24,886 bases of DNA from the NCBI GenBank assembly GCA_028819835.1, contig JAPPKR010000242.1:1-24886 (forward strand). The letters run 5' to 3'. This DNA comes from a bacterium. GTDB lineage: Bacteria > Actinomycetota > Acidimicrobiia > UBA5794 > ZC4RG35. The notes beneath the pieces were generated by a model. That model saw only the letters and a list, made by a program, of their open reading frames with translations, was not told where the DNA came from and ran no database searches. Every line of letters begins with the position of its first letter. The first letter of the stretch is position 1. A program made the translations under genes and the position numbers. Positions 15,823-22,944 of this stretch are shown one piece after another.

Positions 15823-15828
15823 CCTCCT
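15823..15828 (-). promoter_or_regulatory. Ribosome binding site for rsfS (AGGAGG)
   Basis: A full AGGAGG on the minus strand. The spacing is seven bases to GTA 15815, three to TTG 15819 (out of frame with RsfS), and over seventy to the first in-frame GTG. It therefore marks where translation should begin and exposes the missing standard start codon. Confidence 0.6.
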
Positions 15829-15849
15829 GGGTACCGATGTGTTCTCCCA

Positions 15850-16434
15850 TCATAAGCCTCGGGGAGGTAGGTAGAGCCGGTTTTCGGTGATGTATTCCCC
15901 GACGCCTCCGGGAACCAGGGAACTGATGCTCAGTCCCGACCGAACCCGCCGGCGGACCTCCCTGGAACTGATCTCCAGACGTGGGAAGTCCAACCACACC
16001 GGCGGACGGCCCACGGCCTCCTCCACCTCGGCAGGGTCGGTTCCCGGCCGCCGGGCAACCGCCAGGCGGGCGCGCCGGACCACCTCCTCCCACCGCATCC
16101 AACTGCGCAATCCCTGAGCAGCATCGGATCCCATCACCAGATAGATTTCGTCCCGGGACGGGAAAGTCTCCAGGGTGTCCGCCATGTAGCTGGGGCCCTC
16201 CCGCCGGGTCTCGCAATCGTTGACCGTGTAGTGGGAGACCCCCTCGGTGGCTCGCTTCACCATCTCCAGCCGGTGATGAGCGGCGGTCGGCGGCGGGGAG
16301 GGCTTCCACCAGGGAATTCCGGTCGGTATGAACTCCACCACCGAAACCCCGAGTTGGCGATAAGCGGCCTCCGCCAGTGCCAGATGAGCCAAGTGAGGAG
16401 GATCGAAGGTGCCACCCAACAGAGCCCTGATCAC
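15850..16434 (-). CDS. nadD: Nicotinate-nucleotide adenylyltransferase NadD
   Basis: NadD joins nicotinate mononucleotide and ATP to make deamido-NAD in cytosolic NAD synthesis. The 194-residue length is normal. The nucleotidyltransferase signature GGTFDPPHLAHLALA (residues 8-22) is near the N-terminus, with Ala in place of the common Gly in the HxGH motif. KPSPPPTAAHHRLEMV fits the substrate loop, YLVMGSDAAQGLRSW the central strand, and LEISSREVRRRV near 157-168 carries the ISSxxxR motif that binds ATP phosphates. It starts at GTG 16434 and is followed by rsfS after 34 bases, a standard bacterial pairing. It lies 59 bases downstream of the M23-like gene on the same strand, so a common transcript is possible. 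Confidence 0.93.
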   Translation of the reverse strand: MIRALLGGTFDPPHLAHLALAEAAYRQLGVSVVEFIPTGIPWWKPSPPPTAAHHRLEMVKRATEGVSHYTVNDCETRREGPSYMADTLETFPSRDEIYLVMGSDAAQGLRSWMRWEEVVRRARLAVARRPGTDPAEVEEAVGRPPVWLDFPRLEISSREVRRRVRSGLSISSLVPGGVGEYITENRLYLPPRGL

Positions 16435-16493
16435 CCCCCCTACCTTAGCCGTTGCCCAAGCGGCGGAGCCGGTCGAACTTGCGGCGGCTCCGG

Positions 16494-17054
16494 TTACCTA
16501 GCCGCTCCCCGGGCCGGGACCAGCCTGAGCCTCCCCAAAGGGTGGCTCGCTCTTCTCCCGCAGGCCAATGCAGGCTCGGGGTTGGCATACCGCCCGTCGA
16601 CTCGCAGGGACAGATGCACTGCCGGTAGCCCGTGGTCGGCGCCCGACCGGCCCAGCATCCCACCAACTTCTATCCACTGGCCCGCCGAGACCCTCACGGA
16701 CGACAGATAGGAGACGCTCACCCGCAGCCGGTCGTCGGGAGCGATCGTCACCGACAACCGGCCTGCCACCCTGCCCGCGAAGGTCACGGTCCCTGAGACG
16801 GGCGCTCGCACCGTTCCGGCCCAGGGGGAGGTCAGGTCCACACCCCAGTGGCCCCCTCGGTGTGCAGGCGAGAACCGGCGAACCGTCTCTCCCGGCACGG
16901 GGGGCGTCAATGCGAGGTCACAGGACAAAGCGGCCCAAGCCGGGGAGGGCAAGAGCAACACCACCACCGACAGGAAGGCGGCCCACCACCCAACCGGTCC
17001 GAAGCGACATCCATTCACCAACACAGCATGACACCGCACTGTGTTCGATTTCAA
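16494..17054 (-). CDS. Exported M23/LytM-like protein, probably degenerate
   Basis: A 186-residue protein. An N-terminal hydrophobic segment (about 22-41, ending in PAWA) looks like a Sec signal peptide. The domain reads GGHWGVDLTSPWAGTVRAPV (HxxxD, the first zinc motif), GTVTFAG, VSVSYLSSVRVSAGQWIEVG and VHLSLRVDGRYANPE. Active M23 endopeptidases have HxH in that last motif; here the second histidine is Ser, so cell-wall cleavage is doubtful. It may instead bind peptidoglycan or activate an amidase, as EnvC/NlpD-type proteins do. The start is TTG 17054 with GGGAG upstream; GTG 17021 or GTG 17018 are alternatives that keep the signal peptide. It is divergent from the gap genes. Confidence 0.75.
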   Translation of the reverse strand: MKSNTVRCHAVLVNGCRFGPVGWWAAFLSVVVLLLPSPAWAALSCDLALTPPVPGETVRRFSPAHRGGHWGVDLTSPWAGTVRAPVSGTVTFAGRVAGRLSVTIAPDDRLRVSVSYLSSVRVSAGQWIEVGGMLGRSGADHGLPAVHLSLRVDGRYANPEPALACGRRASHPLGRLRLVPARGAAR

Positions 17055-17162
17055 GTCTCTCCCCCCGGTTTTCCACGCCGCCCCGTCAGTTTGGCAATGG
17101 ATTTAACTTCCAAGGACACGCTAAATTTCGACACCGAGCACCGATTCCACCGAAAGGAAGCT

Positions 17163-18170
17163 TTGAAAAAGACCAGAGTGGCCTTGATGGGATTCGGGCG
17201 AATTGGGCGAAACGTCTTCCGCCTCCTGGCAGGCCATCCTTTCCTGGAAGTCGGAGTGATCGCCGACGTGGCCGATCCCGTCGGGCTGGCCTACCTCCTG
17301 AAGTACGACTCCATTTACGGCCGGTACCCCGGACAGGTCTCCTACGCCGACGGCATGTTGCTGGCCAACGAGCAGGAAACGCCGATCATCGACGCCCGTC
17401 GCCCCGGCGACGCCGACTGGCGGGAGTGGGACGCTTCGGTGGTTGTGCAGGCCACTGGGCAGCAACAGACAATGGAGGAGTGCCTTCGCCACATCGCCGC
17501 CGGCGCGCGGGGAGTCGCGCTGGCCTCCACCCCCCTCACGCTCGGTGACATCCCCATTCTCCTCCGGGGAGTGAACGACCACGTCATGGAATCCGGCACA
17601 GAGGTGATCGCCTTGGGCTCCAACACCTCGAACGCCCTGGCCCCGATCCTCTGCACCCTCTCGGACAGCTTTGGGCTCCGCCGGGGGTTCTTCACGAGCG
17701 TCCACGCCATAACCAATGCCCAACGGCTCGCCGACGTGCCCACTTCGGGCTTCCGCTCCAGCCGGGCGGCCGCCGACAACATCATCCCCTCGCCTACCAG
17801 GGCGGCCGAGATCCTGGCGTCGATCCGTCCGGAGTTCTCGGGAAAACTGAGGGCGCTTGCCCTCAACGTCCCCGTCGCAGACGGCTCCACCGTTGACCTG
17901 GTGACCGAGTTGGAGACTGCGGTGGACGCCGACCGGGTGAACCAGGCCCTGAAAGAGGCCTGCCAAACCCGCTACCGGGGAATCGTCGAGTACTCCACCG
18001 ATCCCATTGTCTCCTCCGACGTGACCGACGTCACCGAGTCGGCGGTGTTCGACAGCCTGGCCACCATGGCTATCGGGGGTCATCTTGTCAAGACCGTGAC
18101 CTGGTACAACAACGGCTGGGGTTACGCGGCGCGCATTGTGGAGGTCCTGGAAAAGATGAGCGGAGCATGA
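17163..18170 (+). CDS. Glyceraldehyde-3-phosphate dehydrogenase paralog lacking the catalytic cysteine
   Basis: About 335 residues from TTG 17163 (after AAAGGAAG), which gives the normal family N-terminus KKTRVALMGFGRIGRNVFR; ATG 17097 would add 22 unusual residues. The Rossmann motif GFGRIGRN is intact and the protein aligns without gaps to the next gene through the active site. There, SCTTNC reads SNTSNA: catalytic Cys154 is Asn and the second Cys158 is Ala. Base His181 remains (SVHAITNAQRLADVP). The phosphate-binding Arg235 is Asn (LNVPVADGS), and WYDNEWGY is WYNNGWGY. By these losses it should not carry out the normal oxidation. Length and frame are intact, so it appears selected, not decaying. 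Its stop overlaps the start of the active gap gene (ATGA), suggesting co-production and perhaps a mixed tetramer or regulatory role. Confidence 0.85.
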   Translation: MKKTRVALMGFGRIGRNVFRLLAGHPFLEVGVIADVADPVGLAYLLKYDSIYGRYPGQVSYADGMLLANEQETPIIDARRPGDADWREWDASVVVQATGQQQTMEECLRHIAAGARGVALASTPLTLGDIPILLRGVNDHVMESGTEVIALGSNTSNALAPILCTLSDSFGLRRGFFTSVHAITNAQRLADVPTSGFRSSRAAADNIIPSPTRAAEILASIRPEFSGKLRALALNVPVADGSTVDLVTELETAVDADRVNQALKEACQTRYRGIVEYSTDPIVSSDVTDVTESAVFDSLATMAIGGHLVKTVTWYNNGWGYAARIVEVLEKMSGA

Positions 18171-19180
18171 CGACCAGGGTGGCGATCAACGGTTTCGGGA
18201 GGATCGGGCGCTCGGTGCTGCGAATCCTCATCCAACGAAGCCTGCCTCATCTGGAGGTGGTGGCTGTCAACGACCTGGCGGACGACGACGTGCTGGCCTA
18301 CCTGCTCCGGTACGACTCGGTGATGGGCCGCCTGGATCAGGAGGTCGGGTTGGCCGAGGGTGTGATGACGGTCGGCCGACATGAAGCCCGCATGCTGTGC
18401 GAACCGGACCCCTCCCGGCTTCCGTGGGACGAACTGGGAGTGGACGTGGTGGTGGAGTCCACGGGAGTGTTCCGCACCCGCAGCGCCCTGACCAAACACC
18501 TGGAGGCGGGCGCCAAGCGGGTGATTCTCACCGTTCCCCCCAAGGACGCCCTCGACCTGACCCTGGTGCTGGGCGTGAACGATCACCTGCTCGGGCCGGA
18601 CGCCTCCCTCATCTCCAATGCCTCCTGCACCACCAACTGCCTTGCCCCTCTCGCCAAAATCCTCCACGACCACTTCGAGATCCGCCGCGGGCTGATGACC
18701 ACGGTGCACGCCTACACGAACGACCAGAGGCTGGCCGACGTTCCCCATGCCGATCTTCGGCGTAGCCGCGCCGCCACCGAGAACATCATTCCCACCAGCA
18801 CCGGAGCCGCCAAGGCGGTGGGGAAGGTGCTTCCCGAGTTGGAGGGAAGGCTGGACGGGATGGCGATGCGCGTGCCGGTAGCCGATGGGTCGATAGTGGA
18901 CCTGGTGGTGGAACTGTCGGCGGATGTCACGGCCGAAGAACTGAACGACACGGTTCGGGCCGAAGCGGCAGGGCGGTTCGCCGGGATCGTGGAGTACACC
19001 GAGGCCCCGGTCGTCTCCTCCGACATCATCGGCAATCCCCATTCCACCGTCTTCGATTCGGGAGGCACCGAGGTCCTGGGCGCCAACCTGGCAAGGACCC
19101 TCGCCTGGTACGACAACGAGTGGGGTTATTCCAACCGGGTGGTGGATCTCATCGACCGACTGGCGAAGCTGGCGCCCTGA
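18167..19180 (+). CDS. gap: Glyceraldehyde-3-phosphate dehydrogenase, type I
   Basis: GAPDH oxidises and phosphorylates glyceraldehyde 3-phosphate with NAD(P) in glycolysis. The 337-residue protein is complete: GFGRIGRSVLR (residues 9-19), ESTGVF (97-102), the active site SNASCTTNCLAP with Cys154, TTVHAYTNDQRLAD with His181, STGAAKAVGKVLPEL (211-225), RVPVADGSIVDL with Arg235, and WYDNEWGYSNR near the end. Asn35-Asp36 after the second strand fits NAD preference, but this is not certain. It is translated from an ATG overlapping the stop of the cysteine-less paralog. The 3' end overlaps the tail of the minus-strand VWA gene by 32 bases. The gene order gap-pgk seen in many bacteria is not present here. 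Confidence 0.95.
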   Translation: MTTRVAINGFGRIGRSVLRILIQRSLPHLEVVAVNDLADDDVLAYLLRYDSVMGRLDQEVGLAEGVMTVGRHEARMLCEPDPSRLPWDELGVDVVVESTGVFRTRSALTKHLEAGAKRVILTVPPKDALDLTLVLGVNDHLLGPDASLISNASCTTNCLAPLAKILHDHFEIRRGLMTTVHAYTNDQRLADVPHADLRRSRAATENIIPTSTGAAKAVGKVLPELEGRLDGMAMRVPVADGSIVDLVVELSADVTAEELNDTVRAEAAGRFAGIVEYTEAPVVSSDIIGNPHSTVFDSGGTEVLGANLARTLAWYDNEWGYSNRVVDLIDRLAKLAP

Positions 19181-20615
19181 TCGGCCCGACAGGGGCTTTC
19201 CGACGGTAGTCGGCGAGGTTCTCCACGAACTGCTCCAGTTGTAGGAGGTTTCTCACCTCATACACCTCCGTGCAGTGCGCCGACATCCGGGATTGGAGGG
19301 AATCCCCGGTGTCCCAATAGGCCCGGGGCTCGGGATTCAGCCAATAGACCGCCTCGGCCACTCTCGCCATCTCCGCCAAGGCCTCGCCTGCGAAGTCGCG
19401 GTAGTTGTTGCGAGCGTCTCCGGCGATGATCACGGTGGAGCGGGCGGTCAGCTCGCCTCCGTAACGGTTGGAGAACCGGGAGAACGCATTCCCGTAGTCG
19501 GAATGGCCGTCCAGTTCCACCACCTCGGCTTCCGAGAAGATCCGCTGGGCGGCCTCTCCGAAGCGGAGGCCGGGTGTGAGAAGGCCCGTGATCTCGTCCA
19601 CTCCGTCCACGAAGGCAAAGGCTCGAAGACTGGAGAACCGGGCCGACATCGCATAGGTGAACTGCAGGGTGAAGCGGGCGAAGGTCGCCATGGAGCCCGA
19701 GACGTCGCACAGAAGGAAGATCTCGGGACGGAAACGTCGCATGGAGCGGAAACGAACATCCAGGGGGACCCCTCCGGTGGCCAGAGAGGCCCGGACCGTG
19801 CGGCGGAAGTCCAGACGACCCTGGCGGCGGTGTAGATCGCGCCGGGCGAGCCGGGCGGCCAGTTTGCGGGTGAGCGGCCCTATCAGTTCCTCGATCCTGC
19901 GGAGTTGCGCATCGGAGGCATGCATGAGGTCCATTTCCTCCAGCGGCGGGGCGCGCAGCGTGGCCGCCACCGCCTGGCTTCCCCGATCGGCCACCAGCCG
20001 TCGGCGAATCTCCGCCATCAGTTCCTCCCTCAGTCTCTCGATCAGCGCATCGACCTCCTCGGCCCGGAGGCGCCTCTCAAGGGTTTCATCGCCGAGGCCC
20101 GGGTGGGATCCCCGTTCTTCCACCAACTCCATCAGCATCTGTCGCAAAGAGTCGGCGTCCAGGCGGCGCAGGGTGCGGTAGAGGTAATAGGCGCCTCCCA
20201 CCGGGCGCCCCGACGTCATCCCCGCCAATTCCTCCACCGCCCGCTCCACCAGGCCGCGGACCGTCTCCCAATCGTGACTGCCCATCGCCGCGGCCAACAA
20301 CTCCGCAAGGGATCCCATCCCGCCGGAGCTTCCTTGCTGTGAAGAATCATCAGAGGAGACGGACTCTCTTCCGGTGCCGGTCTCGGCCGGGGGTGGAGGC
20401 CGGTCCAGGCCGAAGAACACCTCGAAGGCGATGTCGAAGGCATCGAGGTGCCGGGCTGACTTGACCAGGGTGGCTCCCAAGGCGGCCTTGAGGGCGGCGC
20501 GGTCGGCCAAGTCCACCACGGCCGCGGCTTCCAGGGCGTCGATGGTCTCCACGGTTGACACCGGAATCCCGGCCGCTCTCAACTCCTCCACAAAGTCGGT
20601 GAGCAGACCCAGCAC
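19149..20615 (-). CDS. CoxE-like VWA domain protein, partner of the MoxR ATPase
   Basis: A 488-residue protein. The N-terminal helical region (AAGIPVSTVETIDAL, about 14-28) and a Ser/Gly-rich linker (about 79-103) precede a mixed helical part rich in Glu and Arg (about 180-260). The C-terminal von Willebrand A domain begins at about 298 with FLLCDVSGSM (MIDAS DxSGS, 304-308), with a later Thr/Asp-bearing segment at VIIAGDARNN. This order matches CoxE-type VWA proteins, which with MoxR/CoxD ATPases remodel or load cofactors into target enzymes. No carbon monoxide dehydrogenase or other obvious client gene is nearby, so the target is unknown. The gene begins six bases after the ATPase gene ends, so the two form an operon. 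Confidence 0.85.
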   Translation of the reverse strand: MLGLLTDFVEELRAAGIPVSTVETIDALEAAAVVDLADRAALKAALGATLVKSARHLDAFDIAFEVFFGLDRPPPPAETGTGRESVSSDDSSQQGSSGGMGSLAELLAAAMGSHDWETVRGLVERAVEELAGMTSGRPVGGAYYLYRTLRRLDADSLRQMLMELVEERGSHPGLGDETLERRLRAEEVDALIERLREELMAEIRRRLVADRGSQAVAATLRAPPLEEMDLMHASDAQLRRIEELIGPLTRKLAARLARRDLHRRQGRLDFRRTVRASLATGGVPLDVRFRSMRRFRPEIFLLCDVSGSMATFARFTLQFTYAMSARFSSLRAFAFVDGVDEITGLLTPGLRFGEAAQRIFSEAEVVELDGHSDYGNAFSRFSNRYGGELTARSTVIIAGDARNNYRDFAGEALAEMARVAEAVYWLNPEPRAYWDTGDSLQSRMSAHCTEVYEVRNLLQLEQFVENLADYRRKAPVGPIRAPASPVGR

Positions 20616-20621
20616 GGCGGT

Positions 20622-21608
20622 TCAGCTCTCGGTGGCCAGTTCCTTGAGGGCGATGTCTATGTCGGCCTGATACTTGAGCAGGACGTGCGATGTCTCGGAG
20701 AAGGACTCCGAGTCCACTCTCGCCACTCCAAGGGTGAGCAGGGTCCGCGCCCAGTCGATGGTCTCTGAAACCGATGGAGGCTTTTTTAGAGCCATTCCCC
20801 TGAGGCTGCGGGCCACCTGGGCGATGGAATCGGCCAATGCTTCCGGTAAGCCAGGAGCACGGGCCAGGAGGATCTCCCGTTCCCGTTCCGGGCTGGGATA
20901 GGGGATGTGCAGGAACAGACACCGGCGCCGCAGCGCCTCGGAGAGTTCACGGGTGTTGTTGGAGGTCAGGATCACCAGGGGCTGGGAATCGGCCTTGACC
21001 GTCCCCAACTCCGGGATGGTGATCTGGAACTCGGAGAGAACCTCCAGGAGCAAAGCCTCGGTCTCCATCTCGACCCGGTCGATTTCATCAACCAGGAGCA
21101 CGACCGGATCGGGCGACGAGATGGCGGTCAGGAGAGGGCGGGGCAGCAGGAAGCTCTCCGAGAAAATGTCCTCGGACATCTCCTTCCACCCGGACGAGGA
21201 ATCAGAGGATATCCGAAGCAGTTGCTTCCGGTAGTTCCACTCATAGAGGGCCTTCGACTCGTCGAGGCCCTCATAACACTGCAGCCGGACCAGCCTGCGT
21301 CCCCCGCCGGCGGCCATCGCCTTGGCCAACTCGGTCTTCCCCACCCCCGCCGGACCCTCGGCAAGCACGGGCTTGTTGAGGCGCATGGCAAGATAGATCA
21401 CCTGGGCGATCCGTGCAGACGGCAGGTAACCCTGGGCCGCGAGGGCGTCAATTATCGCCTCGGGGGACTGGAACGGGTCGGGAATTGCGGATCTCCCTGG
21501 TGCGGGAGCACCCAGTTTACCCGACGCTGCAGGGGGTCCCCGCAGCCGTCTTAGCCAACTGTCCCCACGATCGGTAATCTTAAGGAACGCAACTATGAAG
21601 ATCATCAT
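20622..21608 (-). CDS. MoxR-type AAA+ ATPase (CoxD-like)
   Basis: The sequence shows Walker A GPAGVGKTE (85-93), Walker B VVLLVDEIDR (169-178), sensor 1 LTSNNT (214-219), an arginine finger in LRRRC (226-230), and the MoxR-specific YEGLDESKALYEWNY (112-126). It works with the VWA protein encoded next. Numbering is from ATG 21608, the only standard start, but that start overlaps the divergent trkA gene by 14 bases and adds some 40 residues rich in Gly/Pro/Arg with no family counterpart. Related proteins begin close to DPFQSPEAIIDAL, that is, near codon ATT 21485. Between the two ATGs and that point there is no ATG, GTG or TTG. An ATT start would leave about 110 bases for two divergent promoters. 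Family assignment is secure; the start is open. Confidence 0.88.
   Translation of the reverse strand: MMIFIVAFLKITDRGDSWLRRLRGPPAASGKLGAPAPGRSAIPDPFQSPEAIIDALAAQGYLPSARIAQVIYLAMRLNKPVLAEGPAGVGKTELAKAMAAGGGRRLVRLQCYEGLDESKALYEWNYRKQLLRISSDSSSGWKEMSEDIFSESFLLPRPLLTAISSPDPVVLLVDEIDRVEMETEALLLEVLSEFQITIPELGTVKADSQPLVILTSNNTRELSEALRRRCLFLHIPYPSPEREREILLARAPGLPEALADSIAQVARSLRGMALKKPPSVSETIDWARTLLTLGVARVDSESFSETSHVLLKYQADIDIALKELATES
21582..21586 (+). promoter_or_regulatory. Ribosome binding site of trkA (AAGGA)
   Basis: AAGGA lies eight bases before ATG 21595, supporting that start. It also falls within the longest possible reading frame of the divergent MoxR gene, which argues that the MoxR protein starts further in. 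Confidence 0.6.
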
Positions 21609-22944
21609 TGTTGGGGCTGGCGCGGTCGGCAGCTATCTCGCCGAACGCCTCTCAGCCGATGGCCAGGAGGTGGTGGTCATCGAAGCGGATCCCCACACCG
21701 CAGAGGCTCTCAATTCCCGTTTGGACGTACTGACGATCACCGGCAACGGTGCAGGTCAGCGCGTGCTGAAGGAGGCCATGGAAGCGGTGGGCGACTCCGT
21801 GGACCTACTAATCGCGGTCACCGATCAGGACGGGGTCAACGCACTGGCATGCCACTCGGCCACCACCCTGGGGATAAACCAGACCGTGGCGCGGATATCC
21901 GATTCCGCCCTGAGGTCGGGGCTCCACAACATGGGAGTAAAGGTGGTCATCGATCCGGATGAAGCCACCGCCGACGAACTGGTGAGGCTGGTCCGGTTGA
22001 GCGGCCTCTCCGAACACTGGGAGTTCGCCAACGGGAGATTGCTGTTGGTGGGCGCCATCGCCCAACCCTCCTCTCCCCTTCTGGAAAAGCCTCTGCGGGA
22101 CCTCGCCAATCTCAGCAAGAGGCGGGATTTCCTGGTGGTGGCCATCATCCGGGACGGCGACACCCTGGTGGCCAGGGGTGACACCCGGGTGCGGAAGGGC
22201 GATCACGTCCTGATGATGGTGGCTCCCCGGGACGTCAAGTTCGCCGCCAAACTGCTGGGGATCAAGACACGGGTCGCCACCCGGGCGGTGGTGACCGGCG
22301 ACTCCCGGTTGTCCAGGGTGGCCATCCGGAAGCTCTGCGAGGCGTGGCTGTCGGTGACTTATATCAGCCCCGATCGCGTGATCTGTCGCAAAGTGGCCGA
22401 GGACAACCCCCGGGCATTGGCCATATGCGATGATCCCGTTCACCCCAACACCCTGGGGAGACTGGACCTCGGAGAGAGGGACGCTCTCCTAGCCCTCTCC
22501 GAAGACGACGCCAGCAACGCCCTGGTGTGCCTGGTGTCCAAAGCGCTGGGCGTGCAGATGGCGGTCGCCCGGCTGCACAATCAGCACCACGTGGAGTTGC
22601 TGGAAGGCAAGGGCATCGACGCGGCGGTCTCCCCTCGTCTGCTGGCTGCGGGAAGCATCCTTCGGTACGTCCGCCGGGGAGTCGTCCACTCGGTTGTCAC
22701 CTTCAGTGACTCGGACGCCGAAGCGATTGAATTGGACGTGGGGTCCGAGAGTCCGGTGGCGGGCCGACGGATGATGGACATCGATCTTCCCAAGGGGTCG
22801 ATGATCGGGGGGATCGTCCGGGACATGTCTCCCATCCTGCCCCGCGGGGAGACCATGATCGAGCCCGGGGACCGGATCATCGTGTTCAGCCTTCCCGAAC
22901 ACATCACCACCGTCGAGAACCTCTTCCACGGGAAAGAGACGTGA
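21595..22944 (+). CDS. trkA: Trk potassium uptake regulatory subunit TrkA
   Basis: A 449-residue cytoplasmic ring-forming protein that gates the TrkH channel in response to nucleotides. It has two RCK units. The first begins with the Rossmann motif IIVGAGAVGSYLAERL (residues 3-18) and the ribose-binding acid VIEAD (29-33); TGNGAG and LLIAVTDQDGVN follow. A TrkA_C domain covers about 140-220 (VGAIAQPSSPLLEKPLRDL). The second Rossmann unit starts near 228 (RAVVTGDSRLSRVAIRKL) and has lost the GxGxxG pattern, as is common in two-unit TrkA proteins. A second TrkA_C follows at about 365-449. The start is set by AAGGA eight bases upstream. The stop overlaps the GTG of trkH (GTGA), so the two are translated together. 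Confidence 0.94.
   Translation: MKIIIVGAGAVGSYLAERLSADGQEVVVIEADPHTAEALNSRLDVLTITGNGAGQRVLKEAMEAVGDSVDLLIAVTDQDGVNALACHSATTLGINQTVARISDSALRSGLHNMGVKVVIDPDEATADELVRLVRLSGLSEHWEFANGRLLLVGAIAQPSSPLLEKPLRDLANLSKRRDFLVVAIIRDGDTLVARGDTRVRKGDHVLMMVAPRDVKFAAKLLGIKTRVATRAVVTGDSRLSRVAIRKLCEAWLSVTYISPDRVICRKVAEDNPRALAICDDPVHPNTLGRLDLGERDALLALSEDDASNALVCLVSKALGVQMAVARLHNQHHVELLEGKGIDAAVSPRLLAAGSILRYVRRGVVHSVVTFSDSDAEAIELDVGSESPVAGRRMMDIDLPKGSMIGGIVRDMSPILPRGETMIEPGDRIIVFSLPEHITTVENLFHGKET

Noticed and set aside
17121..19042. Minus-strand frames of about 320 and 306 residues opposite the gap genes
   Set aside because: Rich in Gly, His, Val and Arg as expected of antisense frames in GC-rich genes; the plus-strand GAPDH motifs are decisive.
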